NCBI GenBank assembly: GCA_910586045.1 | Contig: CAJUIH010000141.1 | Span: forward strand, 1 to 6,325 | Source of the DNA: an uncultured Eubacterium sp. | GTDB lineage: Bacteria > Bacillota > Clostridia > Lachnospirales > Lachnospiraceae | Direction: 5' to 3' | Length of the DNA: 6,325 nt | Shown: piece after piece, positions 1-5,449 of the stretch | Layout: every line of letters starts with the position of its first letter | Position numbering within the stretch: the stretch's first letter is position 1 | The notes under the pieces: model-generated | The model's input: the letters and a program-made list of their open reading frames with translations, nothing else | The model's database searches: none | Told to the model about the DNA's origin: nothing | Translations under genes and position numbers: made by a program

Positions 1-676
1 TATACTCTTCATATAAGATTGGCTTTAAGAAATGTACCTGCACGGTAACCGGCTTCATATGAATCCCGTCAAAAACTTTGTAGGAATCAATCAGCGCAAC
101 GGGTACAATCGGCGCTTTGGCCATGGTGGCGCTTTTAAAACACCCGGGCTTAAAGTCGGAAACGGTATTTTTTGTATTTGATTCCTATCCGCCTTCCGGA
201 AACAAGATATAGCGTTTTCCGTTTTTGACATCATTGGCTACTTCACGTATCACACGCATTGCCTGACGGACATCCGTTTTGTCAAGCCGCTTTCCCTCCA
301 CCAGATCTACAAATTCCCGTACAAGGATTGATTTTGATTTTTTAATATCCATCACAATGGAACATGGTGTTTGATGGCAAAAAATGATCGCAAGCGCATC
401 GTATTTTCCCTGATGGTTCGGATACATTATATAACCGCCCTCTTTCGGCAGGTTGTCTTTTCCATAACAGACAGTCGTTATTTTTCCGGTATTGCACATG
501 ATTCGTACCGCTTTTTGATTCAGTTCATACCGCCGCTGCTGTGAAAAGATTTCCGGGTGATCCGCCTCATAACGCATTCTGCTGATCATATAAGGGGCAC
601 GGAACAGGTTCCAGATAATTACATAGAAAAATCTTAACATAATTTTATCACCATCCAGTATTATAAAATCATCCAT
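1..676 (-). pseudogene. PlsC-type 1-acyl-glycerol-3-phosphate acyltransferase, interrupted by an in-frame TAG; runs off the left edge
   Basis: Acyltransferase of the PlsC/LPLAT family, expected to acylate lysophosphatidate at the membrane in phospholipid synthesis. From the ATG at 676 the product has the HX4D catalytic motif (NHQGKYD, H88 and D93) and the FPEGG substrate-binding motif at residues 159-163. A TAG at 187-185 follows directly. The same frame stays open for 61 further codons to the window edge and encodes the expected next block (KAPIVPVALIDSYK), so this is one gene with a nonsense codon, probably replacing a Tyr (I recall FPEGGY in related proteins). The truncated product keeps motifs I and III but loses the C-terminal part. 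The start is uncertain. ATG 676 overlaps the stop of a short upstream ORF, which could couple translation. ATG 640 (MLRFFYV) fits my recollection of family N-termini but has only a weak ribosome site. Divergent from lexA. A sequencing error is possible. Confidence 0.8.
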
Positions 677-695
677 TCCAATCGATTAAACGCAT
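669..695 (-). other. Eight-codon candidate leader ORF carrying the only strong ribosome site before the acyltransferase gene
   Basis: AAGGAGGA at 701-708 (minus) is ideally spaced for the ATG at 695, which opens an ORF of eight codons (MRLIDWNG) ending in TGA at 671-669. That stop overlaps the acyltransferase frame just after its first ATG (676). It may be a leader peptide that couples translation, or the true gene start followed by a frameshift. Length and lack of any homology argument keep this tentative. Confidence 0.3.
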
Positions 696-740
696 CCGCT
701 TCCTCCTTAACACCTTCAGAAGCTTTGGTTCAATAGTTGC

Positions 741-770
741 ATTATACACGAACGAACGCTTGTTTGTCAA
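741..770 (-). promoter_or_regulatory. Sigma-A-type promoter for the acyltransferase gene
   Basis: On the minus strand a perfect -35 TTGACA (770-765) and a perfect -10 TATAAT (746-741) are separated by 18 bp. Transcription would start near 734, giving a leader of about 58 nt to the ATG at 676. A LexA-box-like palindrome (753-766) lies inside the spacer. Confidence 0.75.
753..766. promoter_or_regulatory. LexA (SOS) box 1, inside the acyltransferase promoter spacer
   Basis: CGAACGCTTGTTTG matches the Gram-positive SOS core GAAC-N4-GTTC at seven of eight core positions. It sits between the -35 and -10 of the minus-strand promoter, where a bound repressor would block RNA polymerase. It lies about 37 bp upstream of the lexA -35. 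Confidence 0.65.
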
Positions 771-777
771 TAAAAAA

Positions 778-805
778 CAGAACAAATATTCTGAATATAT
801 GTTTG
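778..805. promoter_or_regulatory. LexA (SOS) boxes 2 and 3, abutting and overlapping the lexA -35
   Basis: CAGAACAAATATTCTG (778-793) is a near-perfect palindrome with core GAAC-N4-ATTC, seven of eight core matches. It runs directly into GAATATATGTTTG (793-805), core GAAT-N4-GTTT, six of eight. The second overlaps the lexA -35 at 803-808. Centres are about 13 bp apart, so both may not be filled at once. This is the expected place for LexA autoregulation. Box 2 is the more convincing. Confidence 0.65.
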
Positions 806-831
806 ATTATTTGCTGTTACTGTGCTATAAT
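803..831 (+). promoter_or_regulatory. lexA promoter with extended -10
   Basis: TTGATT (803-808), a 17-bp spacer, and a perfect TATAAT (826-831) preceded by TGC, giving an extended -10. Start of transcription is expected near 838, about 37 nt before the lexA ATG. Confidence 0.8.
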
Positions 832-874
832 AAAAATAATATTTAGTTGAAAAACATCAGGAGGTACAATTGTT

Positions 875-1492
875 ATGGCATATGGGAAAATAACAGCGAA
901 ACAGCGCGAGATTTTAGAATATATCAAAAAACAAATTGTAAATAAAGGATATCCGCCTGCGGTACGCGAAATCTGCGAAGCGGTTCATTTAAAATCAACA
1001 TCTTCCGTCCATTCCCATCTGGAAACACTGGAAAAAAACGGTTATATTCGAAGAGATCCGACAAAGCCAAGGGCTATCGAAATCATTGACGAAAATTTTA
1101 CCCTTGTAAAACGGGAGGTTGTCAATGTCCCGATCATCGGAAGTGTAGCTGCCGGCCAGCCTATTCTTGCCGTGGAAAATATTGAGTCCTATTTTCCGGT
1201 TCCCGCGGAAATGATGCCGAATCAGGAGTCGTTTATGTTAAAGGTTAAGGGAGAAAGTATGGTCAATGCGGGGATTTTTGACGGCGACAGAGTACTGGTA
1301 CAGCAGCAGCCGACCGCGGAAAACGGGGATATCATTGTAGCGTTAGTTGAGGATTCCGCTACGGTAAAAACCTTTTATAAGGAAAACGGACAGATTCGCC
1401 TGCAGCCGGAAAATGATACGATGGATCCGATTATCGTACCGGACTGCAAGATCCTTGGAAAAGTTTTCGGCGTGTTCCGCCTGTTTTCTTAG
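875..1492 (+). CDS. lexA: LexA, SOS-response transcriptional repressor and self-cleaving protease
   Basis: Represses DNA-damage genes and is inactivated when RecA filaments stimulate its self-cleavage. The 205-residue length is typical. Residues 1-70 form the winged helix-turn-helix DNA-binding domain (PPAVREICEAVHLKSTSSVHSHLETLEKNGYI). The scissile bond is Ala93-Gly94 in SVAAGQP. The C-terminal S24 peptidase domain has the catalytic serine S128 in KGESM and the general-base lysine K165 in ATVKTF. All key residues are present, so the protein should work. The ATG at 875 is preceded by AGGAGG at 859-864, a slightly long 10-nt spacing. The gene is divergent from an acyltransferase gene and convergent with the rplU-rsfS cluster. 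SOS boxes overlapping its promoter imply autorepression. It ends in TAG. Confidence 0.98.
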   Translation: MAYGKITAKQREILEYIKKQIVNKGYPPAVREICEAVHLKSTSSVHSHLETLEKNGYIRRDPTKPRAIEIIDENFTLVKREVVNVPIIGSVAAGQPILAVENIESYFPVPAEMMPNQESFMLKVKGESMVNAGIFDGDRVLVQQQPTAENGDIIVALVEDSATVKTFYKENGQIRLQPENDTMDPIIVPDCKILGKVFGVFRLFS

Positions 1493-1498
1493 CGTATA

Positions 1499-1549
1499 CA
1501 GTTGTCCCGAAATAACGTACCTATAGGCGGGCTATTCAACTGATTTTTG
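1499..1549 (+). terminator. Weak candidate terminator after lexA
   Basis: Seven bases after the lexA stop, CAGTTG (1499-1504) pairs with CAACTG (1537-1542). An inner CCCG/CGGG pair sits across an asymmetric bulge, and a run of five T (1544-1548) follows. The stem is broken and the loop large, so termination is probably partial and transcripts may continue into the structured element at 1559-1662. Confidence 0.4.
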
Positions 1550-1558
1550 GACTGCGCG

Positions 1559-1662
1559 AATCCCCCTATACTTAGCGTGCTGTTTTCGTCAGCGCAAGGC
1601 ATGGTTGCGCGGCGGCAATGCGGCGACGGCGGAAATAGCAAGTGCTAAGTGTATGGGGGATT
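1559..1662 (+). repeat. 104-nt imperfect inverted-repeat element with strong plus-strand folding potential
   Basis: The outer arms 1559-1576 and 1644-1662 form 18 pairs with one bulge (1654). After a 1x3 internal loop, 1578-1590 pairs with 1628-1640 over 13 positions. Inside, GCGCAA (1592-1597) pairs with TTGCGC (1605-1610) around a 7-nt loop. Four long-stem positions (1569/1651, 1582/1636, 1586/1632, 1589/1629) are G-U pairs if the plus strand is RNA but A-C mismatches on the other strand. The GC-rich sequence differs from its AT-rich surroundings. It could be a dispersed hairpin or MITE-like repeat, or a structured RNA. I cannot assign a known family, and see no target-site duplication. Confidence 0.65.
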
Positions 1663-1676
1663 AAAAAACACGCTAT

Positions 1677-1744
1677 ATAAACGGCGTAAAATTTCAGCAC
1701 AATATCATTTGCTTCTGGCCCGCCGTTTATCGGGTTTATTGTGC
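1677..1744 (-). terminator. Interleaved inverted repeats downstream of rsfS; possible operon terminator
   Basis: Two perfect inverted repeats interleave: a 10-bp pair (1677-1686 with 1721-1730) and an 8-bp pair GCACAATA/TATTGTGC (1697-1704 with 1737-1744). On the minus strand these begin 5 nt after the rsfS stop, and a T-run (1668-1663) follows about 8 nt beyond the last stem base. That is looser than a standard intrinsic terminator. The two pairings can exclude each other or form a pseudoknot. Confidence 0.4.
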
Positions 1745-1749
1745 ATTAT

Positions 1750-2118
1750 TCAATCACCGATATAGGATAATTGTGATACATCGATAAACTTTCCATCGCC
1801 CCAGATTCGTTCCAGGTCGTAAAACAGCCGGTCTTCTTTGGAAAATACATGGACAATGATTTCACTGAAATCCATTAAAATCCAGCTTGAATTACGGTTG
1901 CCCTCGATCTGTTTGATAGATACGCCCGCTTTTGCGAGTTCTTCTTCTACGGCGTCGCACATGGCTTCCGTCTGGTGTTGGTTGGCACCGTTTGCAATTA
2001 CAAAATAATCCGCCAGGACGGAAATCCCGCTGATATCAATCACCTGGATATCCTCCGCTTTTTTTTCTGCCAGTGCCTGATACGCCAGTTTTGCCATCTC
2101 TTTGCTGCTCATACTCAT
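1750..2118 (-). CDS. rsfS: RsfS, ribosome silencing factor (Iojap/YbeB family)
   Basis: Binds ribosomal protein L14 on the 50S subunit and blocks joining of the 30S when nutrients run low. The 122-residue protein is one RsfS domain with the family pattern in order: VIDISGISVLADYFVIANG (26-44), NQHQTEAMCDAV (46-57), EGNRNSSWILMDF (72-84), IIVHVF (87-92) and R97/Y100/LERIW (102-106). It is the last gene of the minus-strand cluster. Its ATG overlaps the yqeK stop as ATGA, implying coupled translation. An AGGAGG (2130-2135) 11 nt upstream favours the first ATG over the in-frame ATG two codons on. It ends in TGA, 5 nt before the interleaved repeats. Confidence 0.96.
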   Translation of the reverse strand: MSMSSKEMAKLAYQALAEKKAEDIQVIDISGISVLADYFVIANGANQHQTEAMCDAVEEELAKAGVSIKQIEGNRNSSWILMDFSEIIVHVFSKEDRLFYDLERIWGDGKFIDVSQLSYIGD

Positions 2119-2696
2119 ACGACTAATTTCCTCCTGTTCTTATAATACTCATAGGTTATTTCGGTCATAGGATCAATTCCGCCTGATTTTTCATTTAAAT
2201 AATGCAAGGTATCAGATAGGATTTTCTCTACCGTAAGTTCCAGATTTTGAAACGCCATTTCCCGGATTTCGGATAGATTCTGTGCCTTATCCCGTCCCGG
2301 CTCAATATAATCCGCAACAAAAAGAATCATGTCCAGTGTGTTCATATCCGGGCATCCGGTTGTATGCACGGCAATCGCGTGTAAAATTTCCTGATCTTTT
2401 ACATCATATTTTTTTCTGGCAAGAAGCGCCCCTACTTTCGCGTGAAGCAAAAACGGATTTTCCCGCTCTATGGGGGTCGTTTCGATATGGTTTTTCCGAC
2501 AAAGTTCCAGTTTTTTTTCATGCGGCACGCATTTTGCGCAATCATGAAGCAGCCCTGCCAGCATAGCCTGTTTGACGTCATAATGGTAAGCCATGGCAAG
2601 GGAGGCTGACGTATACATTACGCCGAGCGTATGCTGGTAACGGTCTTTATCCATATCGCGCTGCAGTTTCTTTTCATACTTTTCTAGACTTTTCAT
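2115..2696 (-). CDS. yqeK: YqeK, HD-domain bis(5'-nucleosyl)-tetraphosphatase (symmetrical)
   Basis: HD-superfamily metal hydrolase. Characterised YqeK proteins split the alarmone Ap4A into two ADP, and that function is inferred here. The 193 residues are close to the usual length. Metal ligands appear in order: H22 (QHTLGV), H51-D52 (LLHDCAK), H85 (LLHAKVGA), H106 and H111 (ILHAIAVHTTG), and D129 (FVADYIEP). The ATG at 2696 follows a good AAGGTGG about 9 nt upstream. It is separated from nadD by 95 bp containing a duplicated copy of the nadD end, and overlaps rsfS by 4 nt. NadD and YqeK are usual neighbours and are fused in some bacteria, which fits the arrangement. Confidence 0.95.
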   Translation of the reverse strand: MKSLEKYEKKLQRDMDKDRYQHTLGVMYTSASLAMAYHYDVKQAMLAGLLHDCAKCVPHEKKLELCRKNHIETTPIERENPFLLHAKVGALLARKKYDVKDQEILHAIAVHTTGCPDMNTLDMILFVADYIEPGRDKAQNLSEIREMAFQNLELTVEKILSDTLHYLNEKSGGIDPMTEITYEYYKNRRKLVV

Positions 2697-2716
2697 GTTC
2701 GATCCACCTTTATTTT

Positions 2717-2822
2717 TTTCTTGCAGCTTTACTGCCTTTTACGGAGCATAGATCGCATGCTGCTTTTAATTTCTTGCAGCTTTACTGCCTTTTACGGAAC
2801 ATAGATCGCATGCTGCTTTAAA
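2717..2822. repeat. 53-bp tandem duplication spanning the 3' end of nadD
   Basis: Copy A (2717-2769) and copy B (2770-2822) are directly adjacent and match at 51 of 53 positions; differences are 2746/2799 and 2767/2820. Copy B holds the last codons and stop of nadD plus 22 nt beyond. Copy A lies wholly in the nadD-yqeK gap and ends just before the yqeK ribosome site. The unit is not a multiple of three, so copy A does not extend nadD. High identity suggests a recent slippage or unequal-exchange event. Confidence 0.95.
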
Positions 2823-3406
2823 TAAGCTTCTACCACGTCTGGTATCAGGTATCGTACAGTTTGCTGCTTAGCTAGGCGCTGCCTGATCATATGGGAGGAA
2901 ACGGAAAAATTCGGCGTATTAATAAATCCTATGCGCGTATTGTATTTTTGTTCCAGGCTGTCACGGATTGGAAGCAATTGGTCAAGATCCAGCCCGTCGC
3001 GGACAGCAGCCAAAATCGTACTTAATCTGCTGATTTCGTCCGGACATCGCCACGAATCAAAATAAGCAAGAGAATCCGCTCCCATAATAAAATATAATTC
3101 CGCGTCTTGGAACTGTTTCTGAAAATCACGCAACGTCAAATACGTGTAACAAATCCCTTCCTTTGTAATTTCATAATCCGAACAGGAAAAATGCGGGTTG
3201 TCCTGTATGGCAAGCCGTATGAGTTCCATACGCTCGTTCGCGTCTAAAATTTTCCCGGAATCTTTATGCGGAGAGGTCCCTGTAGGCATAAAAATAACTT
3301 CATCCAGCCGGAATTGTTCATATGCATTTTCTGCAATCAGCAGATGTCCATAATGAATGGGATCAAATGTGCCGCCCATCAATCCGATTTTTCGTTTTTC
3401 CATCAT
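2792..3406 (-). CDS. nadD: NadD, nicotinate-nucleotide adenylyltransferase
   Basis: Transfers AMP from ATP to nicotinate mononucleotide, making deamido-NAD in cytoplasmic NAD synthesis. The 204 residues are typical. The Rossmann nucleotidyltransferase signature GGTFDPIHYGH is at residues 11-21. PTGTSPHK (41-48) forms part of the substrate site, GADSL is at 109-113, and the C-terminal SSHMIRQRL (170-178) corresponds to the family's ISSTxIRxR motif. Two ATG codons lie in tandem (3406 and 3403). The first is given, but neither has a strong ribosome site (only a TGGA-like stretch), and the gene starts 18 nt after the yhbY stop, so coupling is likely. The last codons and stop lie in one copy of a 53-bp tandem repeat. 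Confidence 0.96.
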   Translation of the reverse strand: MMEKRKIGLMGGTFDPIHYGHLLIAENAYEQFRLDEVIFMPTGTSPHKDSGKILDANERMELIRLAIQDNPHFSCSDYEITKEGICYTYLTLRDFQKQFQDAELYFIMGADSLAYFDSWRCPDEISRLSTILAAVRDGLDLDQLLPIRDSLEQKYNTRIGFINTPNFSVSSHMIRQRLAKQQTVRYLIPDVVEAYLKQHAIYVP

Positions 3407-3424
3407 TTTTATATCCAGCGCCCG

Positions 3425-3721
3425 TTAATCCGGAAGTTCTATTTTGGGATTTTTCTTTGATGGGCGGTATAAAATGAATTTTTTGCCTATGACCTGGACA
3501 ACGGCAGCATGGGTACGTCCGGCAACCATGTCCGCCAGTTTACACGGATCATCCAGACAATTTCGCAGCACCGATACCTTAATCAGTTCACGTTTTTCCA
3601 ACGCCTGATCCACGGCCTGGGAAACGGTAGGCGTAAGGCTGGACTTGCCGATTTGGACAACGGGATCCATCTGTCCAGCTATACTTTTTAAATAGGCCCT
3701 TTGCCTGCTTGTTAAATCCAT
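3425..3721 (-). CDS. yhbY: YhbY/YqeI, CRM-domain RNA-binding protein associated with pre-50S ribosomes
   Basis: A stand-alone CRM domain of 98 residues, the usual size. YhbY-type proteins bind RNA and associate with large-subunit precursors. Family features: LTSRQRAYLKSIA at the N-terminus, VQIGKSSLT (22-30), ALEKRELIKVSVL (40-52) and the closing VVQVIGKKFILYRPSK (74-89). In the first loop the CRM GxxG motif reads GKSS (25-28), with Ser in place of the second Gly. AAAGGAA, about 8 nt upstream, serves the ATG at 3721. The gene begins 15 nt after obgE, matching a shared role in 50S assembly. It ends in TAA. Confidence 0.93.
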   Translation of the reverse strand: MDLTSRQRAYLKSIAGQMDPVVQIGKSSLTPTVSQAVDQALEKRELIKVSVLRNCLDDPCKLADMVAGRTHAAVVQVIGKKFILYRPSKKNPKIELPD

Positions 3722-3736
3722 ATTATAATTCCTTTC

Positions 3737-5023
3737 CTATTTGTAATATTCAAATTCCAGTGCGTACATGCGGACGGTATCTCCTTCTTGAATGCCCTTT
3801 TCTTCCAGTTCAGCCAGGATCCCCTGCTCTTTTAAAAATTTCTGGAAAAATAAAAAACCGCGTTCCGCTTCCAGATTTGTATAGCCGAGCATTTTTTCAA
3901 TCTTTGGTCCTTCGACAACAAACGCGCCGTCCAACGGACTGATTTCGACCGTATACGAATCTTCTTTAAGCTGGCGGGACATAGGGTCAAATTCCGCTTC
4001 ATAAACAATCGGTTCCTGCGGCAGTTCATCCAACAGCTTTTTCACACCGTAGAGCAATTCTTTTACGCCTTGTCCGCTGACAGCGGAAATCGGATAGACC
4101 GGGATTCCCTGCGGTTCAAATTCTGCTCTTAGCTTTGCAATGATTTCATTTTCACCGCCGTAGAGGACATCTATTTTATTGGCAGCAATGACCTGTGGCT
4201 TTTCACAAAGTTTTGGGTTGTATGCGTTTAATTCCTTTTGGATCGCATACAAATCTGCCAACGGGTCGCGTCCCTCCACGGAAGCGGCGTCCACAATGTG
4301 AATCATAACCCTTGTCCGCTCGATATGCCTTAAAAATTCATGCCCAAGCCCGACTCCTTCAGACGCGCCTTCAATTAACCCCGGGATATCCGCAATTACA
4401 AATCCTTCCCCGTTTTCCAAGTCCACCACGCCAAGATTGGGCTGCAGCGTCGTAAAGTGATAGTTGGCAATTTTAGGCTGTGCGTTTGTCGTACGGGATA
4501 ACAGAGTCGATTTTCCAACATTTGGAAACCCGACCAATCCGACATCGGCAATGACTTTTAATTCCAATTGTACTTCCAGTTCCACCGCTTCCTGTCCCGG
4601 CTGGGCATATTTCGGCGCCTGCATTTTAGAGGTTGCAAAATGCTGGTTGCCAAGCCCTCCCCGCCCCCCGGTCAGGACGGTCTGCCTGCGGTTGCCGCCG
4701 GATAAATCGGCGATAATTTTGTCCGTCTGCGCATCTTTTATGATTGTACCCGCAGGGACTTTAATGACAAGGTCAGCGCCGTTTTTTCCATGGCAATTGC
4801 GCTTTTTGCCTTCTTCCCCTGGTTGCGCCGCAAATTTTCGTTTGTAGCGAAATTCAGCCAATGTGTTTACACCATCGTCGACAGCAAATATAATATCGCC
4901 GCCTTTTCCGCCGTCGCCGCCATCTGGCCCGCCGTTTGCCACATACTTTTCACGCCTGAAACTGACGTGTCCGTCGCCGCCTTTTCCTGATTTTATAATA
5001 ATTGTTGCACGATCGGCAAACAT
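3737..5023 (-). CDS. obgE: Obg/CgtA, GTPase of 50S ribosome assembly and stress control
   Basis: Essential GTPase acting on late 50S precursors. The 428 residues show all three domains: the glycine-rich Obg fold at 1-158 (GKGGDGHVSFRREKY, GGPDGGDGGKGG), the G domain at about 159-335, and the OCT domain at about 345-423. G motifs: P-loop GFPNVGKST (165-173), switch I TTLQPN (191-196), DIPG (212-215), NKID (282-285) and SAVS (313-316). The frame is open 24 codons further upstream, but ATG 5023 gives the standard MFADRATIIIKSG start and has AGGAGA 7 nt upstream, so the longer form is rejected. The gene is set off from rpmA by a 123-nt gap with an 18-bp hairpin. Its TAG stop lies 15 nt before, and in frame with, the yhbY ATG. 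Confidence 0.98.
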   Translation of the reverse strand: MFADRATIIIKSGKGGDGHVSFRREKYVANGGPDGGDGGKGGDIIFAVDDGVNTLAEFRYKRKFAAQPGEEGKKRNCHGKNGADLVIKVPAGTIIKDAQTDKIIADLSGGNRRQTVLTGGRGGLGNQHFATSKMQAPKYAQPGQEAVELEVQLELKVIADVGLVGFPNVGKSTLLSRTTNAQPKIANYHFTTLQPNLGVVDLENGEGFVIADIPGLIEGASEGVGLGHEFLRHIERTRVMIHIVDAASVEGRDPLADLYAIQKELNAYNPKLCEKPQVIAANKIDVLYGGENEIIAKLRAEFEPQGIPVYPISAVSGQGVKELLYGVKKLLDELPQEPIVYEAEFDPMSRQLKEDSYTVEISPLDGAFVVEGPKIEKMLGYTNLEAERGFLFFQKFLKEQGILAELEEKGIQEGDTVRMYALEFEYYK

Positions 5024-5051
5024 AACGTAATCTCCTATCCATTTATAATAA

Positions 5052-5126
5052 ATACCGCTGCATATTTTTCCACCGGACCGCTTATGCTGACGCAACGTCC
5101 TCCGATAAAAAAATATGCAGCGGTAT
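5052..5126 (-). promoter_or_regulatory. 18-bp perfect inverted repeat between rpmA and obgE; candidate attenuator or hairpin repeat
   Basis: ATACCGCTGCATATTTTT (5052-5069) is exactly complementary to 5109-5126 around a 39-nt loop. The loop can form its own small hairpin (GACG 5089-5092 with CGTC 5096-5099). The homopolymer T and A tracts lie inside the arms, so this is not a standard terminator with a trailing U-run. It ends 28 nt before the obgE ATG. It may reduce readthrough from the ribosomal protein genes, protect mRNA ends, or be a small inserted element. No target duplication is visible. Confidence 0.7.
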
Positions 5127-5146
5127 ATGGAACATGTCTGAACCGA

Positions 5147-5446
5147 TTATTCATTCACTACTGGATAAACAGAAGCCTGCTTCCTGTCTCTTCCTTTTCT
5201 CTCAAATCTCAGAATACCGTCTACTTTTGCGAATAATGTATCATCGCCGCCTCTTCCGACATTAATGCCCGGATGAATCTTTGTACCGCGCTGCCGATAG
5301 AGGATATTGCCTGCTTTCACAAACTGTCCGTCTGCCCTTTTTGCGCCTAATCTTTTGGATTCAGAGTCGCGTCCGTTTTTTGTAGAACCAACTCCTTTTT
5401 TATGTGCAAAAAACTGAAGATCCATTTCAAGTTTTTGATTTAACAT
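5147..5446 (-). CDS. rpmA: Ribosomal protein L27 (bL27) with Prp-cleaved N-terminal extension
   Basis: Component of the 50S subunit whose N-terminus reaches the peptidyl transferase centre. The 99-residue product has the Firmicutes-type extension: residues 1-13 end in LQFF, directly before AHKKG, so Prp cleavage is expected between F13 and A14. The core GVGSTKNGRDSESKRLGAKR and GRGGDDTLFAKVDG are standard. The ATG at 5446 is preceded by AAGGAGGTG 6 nt upstream, which supports this start over the internal Met8. The gene begins 3 nt after prp, whose stop codon abuts the SD sequence. It is followed by a 123-nt gap with a large hairpin. Confidence 0.98.
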   Translation of the reverse strand: MLNQKLEMDLQFFAHKKGVGSTKNGRDSESKRLGAKRADGQFVKAGNILYRQRGTKIHPGINVGRGGDDTLFAKVDGILRFERKGRDRKQASVYPVVNE

Positions 5447-5449
5447 TTC

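Noticed and set aside
185..187. TAG reassigned to an amino acid in this organism
   Set aside because: lexA, prp and obgE all end in TAG at their expected family lengths, so general reassignment is unlikely; a point mutation or partial suppression fits better.
1601..1648. Small plus-strand ORF (MVARRQCGDGGNSKC) within the inverted-repeat element
   Set aside because: No ribosome site, lies in the folded element, and shows no recognisable protein feature.
1644..1668. The long stem at 1559-1662 as an ordinary intrinsic terminator
   Set aside because: On the plus strand it is followed by A residues rather than T, and on the minus strand the T-run precedes the stem instead of following it.
2717..2822. 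CRISPR-like or multi-copy repeat array between nadD and yqeK
   Set aside because: Only two directly abutting copies with no spacer; a simple tandem duplication of the nadD end explains it.
2282..4990. Plus-strand open frames opposite yqeK, nadD, yhbY and obgE, and the one opposite rplU further right
   Set aside because: All lie antisense to strongly supported conserved genes, lack ribosome sites and show no domain pattern.
5024..5095. A 24-residue extension of Obg from ATG 5095
   Set aside because: It runs through one arm of the 18-bp hairpin, is not family-like, and ATG 5023 has its own ribosome site and the canonical MFADRA start.
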